A stretch of DNA of 64,000 bases, taken from contig CBDCDJ010000007.1 in NCBI GenBank assembly GCA_965215355.1, positions 744,001 through 808,000 on the forward strand, read 5' to 3'. Position numbers and translations under genes: made by a program. The notes under the pieces are model-generated. The model saw only the letters and a list, made by a program, of their open reading frames with translations, searched no databases and was not told the origin of the DNA. Shown piece by piece: positions 33,036 through 42,166 of the stretch. Positions within the stretch are counted from its first letter, which is position 1. Every line of letters starts with the position of its first letter. The DNA is from CBDCDJ01 sp965215355. Its GTDB lineage: Bacteria > Deinococcota > Deinococci > Deinococcales > Trueperaceae.

Positions 33036-35361
33036 GTCCCTGGAGATAAAGCGCAAGGAAAAGAAACAAGAGGGCGAGAAGAAAGCCAGTCTCACCGTGC
33101 CGCAGCAAAACGTCCTGGCCGACTGGCCCAAAGACGCCGACTTCGACGTGGTTACCAAACCTCATCCGCGGCTCGAGGGCCGCGAAAAAGTCACGGGCCG
33201 CGCCCGCTACACCTACGACGTGCGCTTGCCGGGCCAGCTCGTCGCGGGCGTGCTGCGCAGTCCATATCCGCACGCGAAGGTGCTCAGGGTAGACACTTCG
33301 GCGGCGGAGGCGCTGGGGGGCGTCCACGCGGTGTTGTCGAAAAACGATGACCTCGGGATTACCTGGTATCAGGAGAAGACGCCTCTCTTCAGCGACACGG
33401 TCCGTTTCGTCGGCGACGAGGTCGCGGCGGTCGCGGCCGAGTCGGAGGAAACCCTCGAGGACGCCCTGCGCGCCATCCGGGTCGAGTACGAGGTTTTACC
33501 GTTCGTCGTCGACATGACCCAGGCTCTGGAGCAGGACGCGCCCAAAATTCATGAAGACGGCAACCGCGTGGACGAGCCCGAAACCTACGAGCGGGGTGAC
33601 TTCGAGGCGGGTCTACGCAAGGCTGACGTGGTCGTGGACGAGGTCTTCACCACCCAAACCGCGCTCCACAACGCGCTCGAGCCCCACGGCACGGTCGCCT
33701 GGTGGCAGGGGGACGAACTCACTGTCTACGATTCGACCCAAGGCGTCTTCGCGGTGCGCAAAGACCTGTCGGAGGCTTTGGGCCTGCCCCTGAACCGCGT
33801 CCGCGTTATCAAACAGCACATGGGCGGCGGTTTCGGCGCGAAGCAGGTCGCCTGGAAACAAGCCGTGTTCGCCGCGCTGCTGTCCAAAAAAACGAACCGC
33901 CCGGTGCAACTCATGCTCGACCGTGAGGGCGAGAACTTAGCGACCGGCAACCGCAACCCGACGCACCAGCGCGTGCGTTTAGGAGCCAAAAAGGACGGGA
34001 CGCTCACCGCCGTTGGGGTTGAGGCGAAAATGGCGGTCGGCGCTTACAGCACCGCGGGCGAGGGCAGCGATGTGGCCTCGTTGTACCAGCACCTCTACAA
34101 ATGTGACAACGTGCGCACCGAGCAGGTGCGGGCCTACACCAACACCGGCCCGGCTGTCGCCTTTCGCGCTCCCGGTTACGCCGAGGCCGCCTTCGCCCTC
34201 GAGAGCGCCGTAGACCAGCTCGCTCGAGAACTCGGAATGGACCCCTTAAAGCTGCGCCGTAAAAACTACGCCGAACGCGACCAGAAAAAAGACTTGCCCT
34301 ATTCCTCCCCCGAAGGCTTGCGCGCCTGCTACGACCGGGCGGACGAAGTTTTCGGCTGGACCTCTTATCAAAAGCCGCCCGCGAACGGTCCCAAACGGCG
34401 CGGCGTCGGCATCGCCGCGCACGAGTGGATGGCGGGCAAGGGCAACCCGCCGGCCTACGCTTTCGTGAAGCTGAACGCCGACGGCAGCGCCGACGTGGTC
34501 ACCGGCACCCAGGACATCGGCACGGGCAGCCGCACCGTGCTCGCGCAAGTCGCCGCCGAGGCGCTGGGTTTGGGATTAGAGGACGTCCGGCTCCACCTGG
34601 GCGACACCGCTAACGGCCCCTACTCGCCGACGAGCGCGGGCAGCGCCACGCTGCCGACCCTCGGCCCCGCCGTGCGCGCCGCCGCCGAGGACGCGCGGGA
34701 ACAACTTCTCGTGGCGGCGGCGAGTTGGCTCGAGACCGAGGCTGACTGCCTGTTCGTCAAAAACGGCGACATTTTTTATGAGGGCAACACCGACCCGTCT
34801 TGCAGAGTTGCCGAAGTTACCAAGCACCTCGCGCCGCACATGATTCAGGGCCACGGCGCGCGCCATGCCAACCCCGACGACGTGTCGATTCACACCTTCA
34901 GCGTGCAGTGCGCCGAGGTCGAAGTCGATACCGACACGGGCGAGGTGACGCTGCTCCGCATCGTGTCCGCGCCCGACTGTGGGCGCGTCGTCAACCCGAA
35001 GCTCGCGCGCAGCCAGGTTATCGGCGGCGTGACCCAGGGCGTCGGCTACGCGCTGACCGAGGAGCGCGTCGTTGACGAGCATTTGGGCGTCGTCTTGAAC
35101 GCCGACTTGGAAGAGTACAAAATCCCCACCGTCGCCGACGTGCCACCCATCGAGCACGCCGAAGTGAACCTGCCCGACCTGAACGCCAACCCGACCGGGG
35201 CCAAGGGCCTAGGCGAGCCGCCCATCATCCCGGCCGCGCCGGCCATCGCCAACGCCGTTTACGACGCCGTCGGCCTGCGCCTGCGCGACTTACCGCTGTC
35301 GCGCCGCTCTATCGTTCGGGCTTTAGCCGCTCGAGACGCCAACGCCGAGGAAGCCCGATGA
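33025..35361 (+). CDS. Molybdenum hydroxylase, molybdopterin-binding large subunit
   Basis: 778 residues of the xanthine dehydrogenase/aldehyde oxidase family; hydroxylates purines or aldehydes using water. Landmarks: GRARYTYDVRLPGQL, HMGGGFGAKQ, AFRAPGYAEA, QDIGTGSRTV, TQGVGYALTEE and the catalytic Glu in GAKGLGEPP. The first ~40 residues are a charged extension (KRKEKKQEGEKK). Substrate cannot be fixed; the gene set and FAD-subunit cysteines favour the YagTSR/PaoABC group. It overlaps both neighbours, so subunits are made in step. Confidence 0.93.
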   Translation: MPIESLEIKRKEKKQEGEKKASLTVPQQNVLADWPKDADFDVVTKPHPRLEGREKVTGRARYTYDVRLPGQLVAGVLRSPYPHAKVLRVDTSAAEALGGVHAVLSKNDDLGITWYQEKTPLFSDTVRFVGDEVAAVAAESEETLEDALRAIRVEYEVLPFVVDMTQALEQDAPKIHEDGNRVDEPETYERGDFEAGLRKADVVVDEVFTTQTALHNALEPHGTVAWWQGDELTVYDSTQGVFAVRKDLSEALGLPLNRVRVIKQHMGGGFGAKQVAWKQAVFAALLSKKTNRPVQLMLDREGENLATGNRNPTHQRVRLGAKKDGTLTAVGVEAKMAVGAYSTAGEGSDVASLYQHLYKCDNVRTEQVRAYTNTGPAVAFRAPGYAEAAFALESAVDQLARELGMDPLKLRRKNYAERDQKKDLPYSSPEGLRACYDRADEVFGWTSYQKPPANGPKRRGVGIAAHEWMAGKGNPPAYAFVKLNADGSADVVTGTQDIGTGSRTVLAQVAAEALGLGLEDVRLHLGDTANGPYSPTSAGSATLPTLGPAVRAAAEDAREQLLVAAASWLETEADCLFVKNGDIFYEGNTDPSCRVAEVTKHLAPHMIQGHGARHANPDDVSIHTFSVQCAEVEVDTDTGEVTLLRIVSAPDCGRVVNPKLARSQVIGGVTQGVGYALTEERVVDEHLGVVLNADLEEYKIPTVADVPPIEHAEVNLPDLNANPTGAKGLGEPPIIPAAPAIANAVYDAVGLRLRDLPLSRRSIVRALAARDANAEEAR

Positions 35362-36326
35362 GACCTTTCGACTACGCAACGTCTGACAGTGCCACAAGCA
35401 TCGTCGCCGAACTGGGTGCCGCCACCCGCCCTTACGCGGGCGGCACCGACTTACTCACGCGGATGAAGCTCGACATCACCACGCCCGCACGCCTCATCGA
35501 CATCAAAACGGCTGATTTGCCGCAAGGCATCACGGAGACGGACGCCGGTTTGAGCATGGGCACGCTGACCACGCTGACCGAAATAGAGACGAGCGCGCTG
35601 TTGCAACAAAAATACCCGCTGCTGTCCGAGGCCGCCGCCCAAGCGGCGACGCCGCAACTGCGCAACCGCGCGACGCTCGGCGGGAACCTGCTACAGCGGC
35701 CGCGCTGCTGGTATTACCGCAACCCGGCGGTCAGTTGTTGGCTCAAGGGCGGCGAAAGTTGCCCGGCCAAAGACGGCCGCAACGAGCACCACGCGCTCTT
35801 CAGCGACTCCCCTTGCGTCGCGGTCCACCCGTCGGACTTGGCTTCGTGCCTCACGGCTTTGAACGCTACGATGACGTTGCAGGGGTCGGACGGTGAAAGA
35901 ACTCTTCCCATGACCGAGTTTTACGCACTCCCCGAGGACGGTCGGCGGCAGGAGACCGTCATCAAGGACGACGAACTCATCCTCTCCGTTGATGTTCCAG
36001 CTTTAGGCACGGGTTCACGCAGCACCTACTTAAAAGCGATGGACCGCAAAGTTTGGGCCTTCGCGCTCGTCGGCCTGGCGGCGGTGCTGCGCGTCGACGC
36101 TGGAGAAATCGTGGACGCACGCCTCTGTCTCAGCGGCGTGGCCCCGGTTCCGTGGCGCTTGACGGAAGCCGAAAAAACGCTCCAGGGTCAAAAACCGAGT
36201 GAAGAGGGGTTCGCTCGAGCCGCCGAAACAGCCTTGGCGGGGGCGGAGCCGCTCGAGCACAACGCCTACAAAATCCCGCTCGCCAAAAGCTTGATACGGC
36301 GGGCGCTGGCGAACTTAGCGGGGTAA
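35358..36326 (+). CDS. Molybdenum hydroxylase, FAD-binding medium subunit with likely [4Fe-4S] insert
   Basis: 322 residues. FAD contacts: PYAGGTDLLTRMK and NRATLGGNLLQ. After it comes a segment with four cysteines (RPRCWYY, VSCWL, ESCPA, SPCVAV; residues ~115-155) that also has the NEHHALF motif; the same insert binds an extra [4Fe-4S] cluster in PaoB and hydroxybenzoyl-CoA reductase. The C-terminal CO-dehydrogenase flavoprotein domain follows (FALVGLAAVLRV). The start shares ATGA with the large subunit's stop. Last gene of the operon. Confidence 0.9.
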   Translation: MRPFDYATSDSATSIVAELGAATRPYAGGTDLLTRMKLDITTPARLIDIKTADLPQGITETDAGLSMGTLTTLTEIETSALLQQKYPLLSEAAAQAATPQLRNRATLGGNLLQRPRCWYYRNPAVSCWLKGGESCPAKDGRNEHHALFSDSPCVAVHPSDLASCLTALNATMTLQGSDGERTLPMTEFYALPEDGRRQETVIKDDELILSVDVPALGTGSRSTYLKAMDRKVWAFALVGLAAVLRVDAGEIVDARLCLSGVAPVPWRLTEAEKTLQGQKPSEEGFARAAETALAGAEPLEHNAYKIPLAKSLIRRALANLAG

Positions 36327-36366
36327 AAAAGCCGTTTCGAGGGTCGAGGGCGTTATAGTTTGTTTC

Positions 36367-37080
36367 ATGTCCTCGGCCCTGCCCCCTAAAGAGCCGCCCG
36401 TCTCCCGTTGGACGGTTTTGTCAATAGAAGAGGTCGTTCAGCTCCTCGAAGTAGACCCAAATACTCGAGGGCCGAAAATCCTAGCGATAGATGGACGCAG
36501 CGGCAGCGGTAAGTCCAGCCTGGCAAGCGTTCTGCAGCGGGCCATCCCTCATTCCGCGGTCGTTCACCTTGACGACGTGCCCTCGAGCGGCAGCTGGCGC
36601 GGCGGCGAGGCGCAGAAAACGATTCTTACCGACCCGCTGCCCGAAGGGTGTTCGTACTTCGACTGGACGGAGCGCCTGCTGGAGAACATCGTGCTACCTT
36701 ATCGGGCCGGACAGCCCGTTCACTACCGACCCGAAGCCTGGGACGATTGGCGTCGACCCGAAGGTGCGATTGAAGTACCGACAAACTGCTCGACCTTGAT
36801 TGTGGAGGGTGTGGGCGCAGGCAGGCGCGAACTCACCCACGTGATTGACGTGAGCATTTGGATTCAAGCGGACTTCGAAGAGGCTAAGCGGCGGGGCATC
36901 GTGCGTGACGGCGGCGGGGCAGAAGACGAGGCGTTTTGGAATAAGTTTGAAGCCCAAGAGGTACCTTTTCTGGCTGAGCAGGCACCCTGGGAGAGAGCAA
37001 CGCTCGTCGTTGCCGGGACACCCGAACTCGCGTACGACCCGGCCTCACAGCTTGTCGTGGCAAAGCTTGACCACAAGTAG
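36367..37080 (+). CDS. Uridine kinase-like P-loop kinase
   Basis: 237 residues. A Walker A motif, AIDGRSGSGKSSLA, is at about residue 40, followed by VVHLDDV and FDWTERL in the positions of uridine kinase/phosphoribulokinase-like enzymes, and LIVEGVGAGRREL with a conserved EG. The acceptor is unknown; such proteins are often annotated as nucleoside or ATP-binding kinase. The N-terminal 35 residues are extra. ATG 36367 has TATAGT seven bases upstream and no ribosome-binding site (leaderless). It stands alone after the molybdenum hydroxylase operon. Confidence 0.8.
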   Translation: MSSALPPKEPPVSRWTVLSIEEVVQLLEVDPNTRGPKILAIDGRSGSGKSSLASVLQRAIPHSAVVHLDDVPSSGSWRGGEAQKTILTDPLPEGCSYFDWTERLLENIVLPYRAGQPVHYRPEAWDDWRRPEGAIEVPTNCSTLIVEGVGAGRRELTHVIDVSIWIQADFEEAKRRGIVRDGGGAEDEAFWNKFEAQEVPFLAEQAPWERATLVVAGTPELAYDPASQLVVAKLDHK

Positions 37081-37114
37081 GGGTAAAACCGCCGAGGGCG
37101 TTTGCGAACGAGCC

Positions 37115-37276
37115 TCAAGCCGAGTTTGAGCCGTAACCCTCTTCTTTGTCTTCTTTTTCGTTCTCTTTCACCCGTTTAGGTGTCAGGAAGCCCTCGTTCG
37201 TTTCGTCCTGGTTGACCTCGTCGATTTCGTCGGTCTGGTTGTTGGTGGTCGCGTCGCCGCGTTTCTGGTTGGACAT
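37115..37276 (-). CDS. Small, highly charged hypothetical protein (53 aa)
   Basis: This short gene reads MSNQKRGDATTNNQTDEIDE onward to a stop at 37115 (53 residues), ending KEEGYGSNSA. It is very hydrophilic (Asn, Gln, Glu, Lys, Asp) and probably disordered. A good ribosome-binding site (AAGGAGTTGAG) precedes the ATG at 37276, which is the main support that it is real. No family is recognised. Confidence 0.55.
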   Translation of the reverse strand: MSNQKRGDATTNNQTDEIDEVNQDETNEGFLTPKRVKENEKEDKEEGYGSNSA

Positions 37277-37438
37277 GGTCTCAACTCCTTTGAAGTGCGG
37301 CTTTTAGCTTCGCAGGTTTGCACCCGTCTGACTAGAGGCGGACGTACTCTTTCGGTTGCGAAGCGGCTCGAGCCTCGCAACGTCACGCTGCCGAACGTTT
37401 AGGGTACACAGCTCCTAAGAAGTTGTTACATTGAAGCC

Positions 37439-38236
37439 ATGCCCAGCACCAAACTCAGCACCGGGGTAGACCTCCACTACAAGCTGCGCGGCGCGGGGGA
37501 GACCCTCGTCTTCGTCAACGGCCTCACGATGGACACGACTTCGTGGCGGCCGCTCATGGAGCACTTTCCCGACTACAGGACGCTGCGCTACGACTGCCGC
37601 GGTCAGGGCGAGTCGGGCAAACCCGTCGGGCCTTACGCACCGACCACGCACCGGGACGACCTCGTCGCCCTCCTCGACGCGCTCGACATCCAATATTTTC
37701 ACCTCGTGGGCCTCAGCAACGGCGGCCTCGTGTCGATGCTGACGGCGGGGCGGCTCGCTGAGGCAAACCGTGTCAAAAGCGTGACCACCATCGACTCGCT
37801 CCTCGGCGTTGACGAAATGCTGCGGACCATTCTGCGCTCCTGGAAGGCGGCGCTGAACGCGGGCGGCTCGGGCCTGCGTTTCGACGTGGCGACGCCGTGG
37901 GTATGGGGACACAGTTTTTTGAACGCGCACCTGGACGAGGTGCTGGCGTTTCGTGAACGTGCGGCGGCGGTTCCCCCGGAGGTCGTCGGCTACCTCATTG
38001 ACGGGGCTGAGGGCTTCGGTCACGGCGGGGAAGCGCTCAAAGCGTACGACGGCCCGCTCCTCGCCATTGTCGGCGAGGAAGACCTGCTCACCCCACCGCG
38101 CTACAGCCGCGAAATCACCGAGACCGCGCGGCGGGGGCGTCTTGAGGTGTTGAGGCGCGCCGGGCACGCCGCGCCGGTCGAGCGCCCGGCGGCGGTGGCG
38201 GAAGTGTTGCGGGAGTTTCTCGAGCATGAAGTTTGA
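37439..38236 (+). CDS. Alpha/beta hydrolase 1 of the liv cluster
   Basis: 265 residues. TLVFVNGLTMD is the oxyanion strand, GLSNGGLVS the nucleophile elbow (Ser about 96), VGEEDLLTPP the acid and GHAAPVE the base. Similar to the 3-oxoadipate enol-lactonase/RutD group; substrate unknown. TACATT (37427-37432) is six bases before the ATG, so a leaderless promoter probably drives the whole string of genes through livF. It overlaps hydrolase 2 by 11 bases. Confidence 0.85.
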   Translation: MPSTKLSTGVDLHYKLRGAGETLVFVNGLTMDTTSWRPLMEHFPDYRTLRYDCRGQGESGKPVGPYAPTTHRDDLVALLDALDIQYFHLVGLSNGGLVSMLTAGRLAEANRVKSVTTIDSLLGVDEMLRTILRSWKAALNAGGSGLRFDVATPWVWGHSFLNAHLDEVLAFRERAAAVPPEVVGYLIDGAEGFGHGGEALKAYDGPLLAIVGEEDLLTPPRYSREITETARRGRLEVLRRAGHAAPVERPAAVAEVLREFLEHEV

Positions 38237-38996
38237 AACAGTTTCCGTCGACGGCGTAACCCTCGCCTACGCCGAAGCGGGCGAAGGCCAACCCGTCGTC
38301 TGCGTCCACGGCAACTTCGCCTCGAAGCGCTGGTTCACGCCGCAACTGCTCGAGCCGCCAGCGGGCGCGCGCGTGCTGGCCCTCGACCTGCCGAACTTCG
38401 GCGACTCGGACGCGCTGTCGGAGGACATTTCCACCGAGGCTTATGCACGGTGGCTCGAGCGGTTTATAGATGCGCTCGGCTTAGACCATGTCTACCTCGT
38501 CGGCCACAGCTTGGGCGGCGCGGTCGTGCAAACGGCGGCGGCGCGGCAGCCCGAGCGGTACAAAGGTCTCGTCCTCATCAACGCCGCGCCGCCGGACGGC
38601 CTCAAGACGCCCGAACAGCATTATCCTTACCTCGAGCTGTTCAAGACGAACCGCGACCTGCTCGCCCAAAGCCTGAGCGCCGTCATGCCGACGATTCAGC
38701 TCGACTACTTCGACGACCTCGTCAATGACGCTTGGAAGATGAACCGCGCCGCTTTTACCGAGAACGCTCGAGCCCTCGACAACTACGACGTGACGGAAGC
38801 TTTAGGCGAGGTGACTGCGCCCGCCCTTGTCCTGCGCGGCGAGCGCGACAGCCTCATCAGCGAAGAGATGGCGCGGCGCACGGCGGCGGCTTTTACAAAC
38901 TCGCGGCTCGAGCTGTGGGACGTGGGCCACTCGCCGCAGCTCGAGGTCCCCGAGCGGTTCAACGCGCTTTTGGGCCAGGTTTTGAGCGAACGATGA
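38226..38996 (+). CDS. Alpha/beta hydrolase 2 of the liv cluster
   Basis: 256 residues, related to the preceding hydrolase only by fold. VVCVHGNFASKRW is the oxyanion strand, GHSLGGAVV the nucleophile elbow, LRGERDSLIS the acid region and VGHSPQLEVP the base. Substrate unknown; may act on an ester or amide taken up by the transporter encoded downstream. It starts inside hydrolase 1 and is followed, 56 bases later, by the binding protein gene. Confidence 0.85.
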   Translation: MKFETVSVDGVTLAYAEAGEGQPVVCVHGNFASKRWFTPQLLEPPAGARVLALDLPNFGDSDALSEDISTEAYARWLERFIDALGLDHVYLVGHSLGGAVVQTAAARQPERYKGLVLINAAPPDGLKTPEQHYPYLELFKTNRDLLAQSLSAVMPTIQLDYFDDLVNDAWKMNRAAFTENARALDNYDVTEALGEVTAPALVLRGERDSLISEEMARRTAAAFTNSRLELWDVGHSPQLEVPERFNALLGQVLSER

Positions 38997-39052
38997 AGGA
39001 CAGCCGGCAAAAAAACACGGTAAAGTTGACACGGACAAAAATAGGAGGAACT

Positions 39053-40243
39053 ATGAAAAGACTACTCGTTCTTTTGGCGGCGCTTTCGCTTACCCTCGCC
39101 TTCGCACAGCCGGTCACAATCGGCATCTTGAGCCCCCTGACGGGCGGCGCTGCCGGAACCGGCCAGGCGCAGAAAAACGGCTTCGAGCTGGCGCTGCAAG
39201 AAATCAACGACGCAGGCGGCGTGCTTGGGGAGCCGCTGCAAATCATCATCGAAGACACCCAGGCCAACGCGGAAACGGCGCTCGCCGCTTTCGAAAAACT
39301 CATGACCGAGGACGAAGTCGAGTTCGTCGGCGGCGGCTTCTCGTCGGGCGTCACCTTGGCCCTGGCCGAGTCGATGAAGACGTTTCAGCCCGTTGTCACC
39401 TGGATAGGCGGCGCGGTCTCGGGCGTCGGCATCGAGGGTTTCGACGGCATCGAAGAGGTTTTGGGGAGTGAGCCCTGGTTTTTCCACATCCACCCCTGGG
39501 ACTACCAGAACACCGAGGCGGCGACCGGCTTCGTCACCTCGACCGGCGCTGAGAGCGTGGCCCTCATCCACGAGGACTCGGCCTTCGGCGGTCCGGGCTC
39601 GGAAGGGGCGCAGGCGCTGCTCGAGGACTCGGGTGCAACCGTTTTACTCAACGAAGCTTTCAAATCCACCCTGCTCGGCGGCACCGGCGACTTCCGCGCG
39701 ACGCTCAGCAAAGCGGCCGCCACGAACCCCGACCTGCTTTACTGGATAGGCTACGACAGCGACGTGCTGCCGATGACGAGCCAAATCCGCGAGCTGAACT
39801 TTGCGCCCAACTACATCTTCGGCACCCCGCCGGGCTGGCCGAGCGACTTCGGCGGCGCGTCCGAGGCCGAGTGTGTGGCGGGACTCATCGGCTTTTTGCC
39901 GAACCTGCCCACCCCTGAAGCCAAAGCCTTTAGTGATGCTTACGAAGAGATGCACGGCACCGCGCCGGACAACTACTTCGCCGCGCTTGCCTACGCGCAA
40001 CTGTGGGCCTACGCTGACGCTATCAACGCCGCAGGCACGACCGACCAGGCGGCGGTGATTGAGGCACTCGAGGCCCTCACCTTCAAGAGCCCGATGGGCG
40101 AGTGGTCGTTCGGCCCTTCGGAAATCACCCAACACCAGGGCTTCGGCACGGACATGTGGCTCGTCTTTCAGTACCAAGACGGCGCTCGAGAAATCGTCTA
40201 TCCCGAAAGCAAAGCGACCGCGGCGTTGCGTAGCTGCCGGTAA
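39053..40243 (+). CDS. livK: Branched-chain amino acid-type ABC transporter, substrate-binding protein
   Basis: 396-residue periplasmic-binding protein. Signal peptide MKRLLVLLAALSLTLAFAQ, then the Leu/Ile/Val-binding family start VTIGILSPLTGG and NGFELALQEINDAGGVLG. The ligand may be an amino acid, but the family also binds urea, amides and aromatic compounds; the two hydrolases ahead hint at a non-standard substrate. ATG 39053 follows AGGAGG. A REP-like palindrome separates it from livH. A longer in-frame reading from 38732 is spurious. Confidence 0.92.
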   Translation: MKRLLVLLAALSLTLAFAQPVTIGILSPLTGGAAGTGQAQKNGFELALQEINDAGGVLGEPLQIIIEDTQANAETALAAFEKLMTEDEVEFVGGGFSSGVTLALAESMKTFQPVVTWIGGAVSGVGIEGFDGIEEVLGSEPWFFHIHPWDYQNTEAATGFVTSTGAESVALIHEDSAFGGPGSEGAQALLEDSGATVLLNEAFKSTLLGGTGDFRATLSKAAATNPDLLYWIGYDSDVLPMTSQIRELNFAPNYIFGTPPGWPSDFGGASEAECVAGLIGFLPNLPTPEAKAFSDAYEEMHGTAPDNYFAALAYAQLWAYADAINAAGTTDQAAVIEALEALTFKSPMGEWSFGPSEITQHQGFGTDMWLVFQYQDGAREIVYPESKATAALRSCR

Positions 40244-40251
40244 CGTCTCGC

Positions 40252-40278
40252 GGGGGCGGGTTTGAAACCCGCCCCTAC
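40252..40278. repeat. REP-like palindrome, copy 2, between livK and livH
   Basis: GGGGGCGGGTTT-G-AAACCCGCCCC then TACC, the same unit as at 13517-13544. It ends five bases before the livH ATG and takes the place where a ribosome-binding site would stand. As mRNA it would form a very stable hairpin that may protect or limit parts of the liv transcript. Confidence 0.75.
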
Positions 40279-40283
40279 CCGAT

Positions 40284-41150
40284 ATGGACCTATCTCTTTT
40301 AGCGCAGGGCGTCGTGTCCGGCGTGCTGGCCTCGGGGCTTTACGCCCTCGTCTCGGTCGGGCTGGCACTCTCGATTGGCGTCATCGGCATCGTGAACTTT
40401 GCCCACGGCGAGTTTTTTATGGTGGGCGCGTTTTTGGCGTATCAGCTTTACTTGACTTTCGGCTTCGACCCGGTGTTGTCGCTGCTGTTCGTCGCGCCCG
40501 CGCTGTTCGTTCTGGGCGCACTGATTTACCGCAGCACGATTCACTACGTCCTCAAAGCGCCCGAACTCAACCAGATGCTGCTGACGTTTGGCATCGGGAT
40601 TATTTTGCAAAATTTGGCGCTGCTCGTGTGGGGCGGCGACCCGCGGAGCATCAGCAACGTGCCCTACCGCTCCATCGGTTACCAAATTGCCGGGGTCAGC
40701 GTCGGACTGGTGCCACTGGCGAGTTTTCTGATTTCGCTTCTACTCGTCGTGCTGCTCTACGTCGCGCTGGTGCGCACGCCCCTGGGCCGGGCGATGCGGG
40801 CGGTGGCGCAAAACCGTGTTGGGGCGAGCCTGGTGGGTCTGGAAGTTGACCGTATCTACCTCGTCGCCTTTGCGCTGTCGGCGCTGCTGGCGGGCATCGG
40901 CGGGGTGATGATTGCGGTCATCCAGTCGCCCACGCCGACGGTCGGCTTCGCGTTTACGCTCAAGGCGTTCGCCATCGTGGTGCTCGCCGGACTGGGCAAC
41001 ATCCGCGGGATTTTATGGGCCTCGCTGCTCGTGGCGCTGAGTGAATCGCTCGTCGCCACGCTCGTTCCGAACGGCGACACGCTGCGCAACGCGGTCTTTT
41101 TCGCCATCATCTTCGTCGCGCTTATAGCTCGCGGTCGGCGGCTGGCGTGA
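40284..41150 (+). CDS. livH: Branched-chain amino acid ABC transporter permease (LivH)
   Basis: 288-residue inner-membrane permease with about eight TM segments. Family hallmarks: GLYALVSVGLALSIGVIGIVNFAHGEFFM near the start in sequence (shown here in part: GVIGIVNFAHG), RTPLGRAMRAVAQN in the coupling region and FAIVVLAGLGNIRG. It pairs with LivM. No ribosome-binding site is visible because a hairpin repeat lies directly upstream, so translation may need coupling or another start mode. Its stop overlaps livM (GTGA). Confidence 0.93.
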   Translation: MDLSLLAQGVVSGVLASGLYALVSVGLALSIGVIGIVNFAHGEFFMVGAFLAYQLYLTFGFDPVLSLLFVAPALFVLGALIYRSTIHYVLKAPELNQMLLTFGIGIILQNLALLVWGGDPRSISNVPYRSIGYQIAGVSVGLVPLASFLISLLLVVLLYVALVRTPLGRAMRAVAQNRVGASLVGLEVDRIYLVAFALSALLAGIGGVMIAVIQSPTPTVGFAFTLKAFAIVVLAGLGNIRGILWASLLVALSESLVATLVPNGDTLRNAVFFAIIFVALIARGRRLA

Positions 41151-42166
41151 GGCGCGTTCCTTACGATTTTATTTTAACCGCCGTCCTCGCGGTGGCACTC
41201 TTTTTCTTGCCCGACGCCCTCAAGGCGCTCTACGGCAAGGCGGCGGTAAGTTACTTGTCGCTTCTTACAAACGCGCTGAGTTTGGCGGTGCTGGCGCTGT
41301 CCTGGGATATTTTGGCGCGCACCGGGCAGTTGTCCCTGGCGCACGCGGCTTTTTTCGGGGCGGGGGCGTATACGACGGCGATTTTTGCCAAGCTCGGCGG
41401 GCCGCTGTGGCTCGGGCTTCCTCTCGGCGGTGTGGTCGCCGCGCTGCTGGCACTGCTTTTGGGTTCGGTCACGTTGCGGCTGCGCGGCATTTATTTCGCC
41501 ATCGCCACGCTCGCCTTTGCCGAAGTGCTCAAGGCCGTGGTGCAAGAGTTGCCCACGCAAGTCGCGGGCGGCTCGGCGGGCTTGAACGTCGCGCCATTGT
41601 TCCGACCCCAATTCGTTGCCGGGGAGATGGAGCGCTGGGAAATCGCCTTTTTGCGCAACGAGGGCTATTTTTGGGTTTACGGGGCTTTGCTTGTGCTGAG
41701 CTTGCTGGTGAGCGTCGTCGTGCAGCGCTCACGTCTCAAACCCGCCTTTACCGCTATTCGCACCAACGAGGAGGTCGCGGCGGTGATGGGGGTAAAGGCG
41801 CCGCGGTACAAACTGCTGGCGTTCGCGCTCTCGAGCTTCCTCGTCGGACTCCTCGGCGCGGTCGCCGCGCACCGCTTCGGCTCGGTATTGCCGGACGAGA
41901 CCTTCGGCGTCGGCACCACCGTGCTCGCCCTGGTCACGCCGATTTTCGGCGGGCTGTACACCACCCTCGGCCCGGTCCTGGGCGCGCTCGGCCTGGCGAG
42001 CGTCGAAGAACTGCTGCGCCGCACCTTCAGCGAAGGTTACCTTATCGGCTACGGCATCGTGCTGGTGCTGTCGATTTTGTTCATGCCGCGGGGGATTGTG
42101 GGGCTGTTCGCAGGCTTACGGCGGCGCACTTCGAGGCAACCTCCGGCGGTAGGGGAGACGACGTGA
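41147..42166 (+). CDS. livM: Branched-chain amino acid ABC transporter permease (LivM)
   Basis: 339-residue permease partner of LivH with ~9 TM segments. Typical: ALSWDILARTGQLSLAHAAFFG, RLRGIYFAIATLAFAEVL, KPAFTAIRTNEEVAAVMGV (coupling loop) and FGGLYTTLGPVLGA. Start GTG 41147 overlaps the livH stop and its end overlaps livG, so the permeases and ATPase are translated in series. The C-terminal ~15 residues are basic and cytoplasmic. Confidence 0.93.
   Translation: MRRVPYDFILTAVLAVALFFLPDALKALYGKAAVSYLSLLTNALSLAVLALSWDILARTGQLSLAHAAFFGAGAYTTAIFAKLGGPLWLGLPLGGVVAALLALLLGSVTLRLRGIYFAIATLAFAEVLKAVVQELPTQVAGGSAGLNVAPLFRPQFVAGEMERWEIAFLRNEGYFWVYGALLVLSLLVSVVVQRSRLKPAFTAIRTNEEVAAVMGVKAPRYKLLAFALSSFLVGLLGAVAAHRFGSVLPDETFGVGTTVLALVTPIFGGLYTTLGPVLGALGLASVEELLRRTFSEGYLIGYGIVLVLSILFMPRGIVGLFAGLRRRTSRQPPAVGETT

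Noticed and set aside
37277..37438. Possible tRNA or structured RNA before the hydrolase gene
   Set aside because: No cloverleaf or TTCGAAT-type T-loop; only short accidental pairings.
38732..39052. N-terminal extension of the LivK-like protein
   Set aside because: Covers hydrolase 2 in another frame and would hide the signal peptide; ATG 39053 has a good ribosome-binding site.
41407..42162. Long N-terminal extension of LivG
   Set aside because: Entirely inside livM in another frame, Arg-rich; GTG 42163 gives the normal LivG start.
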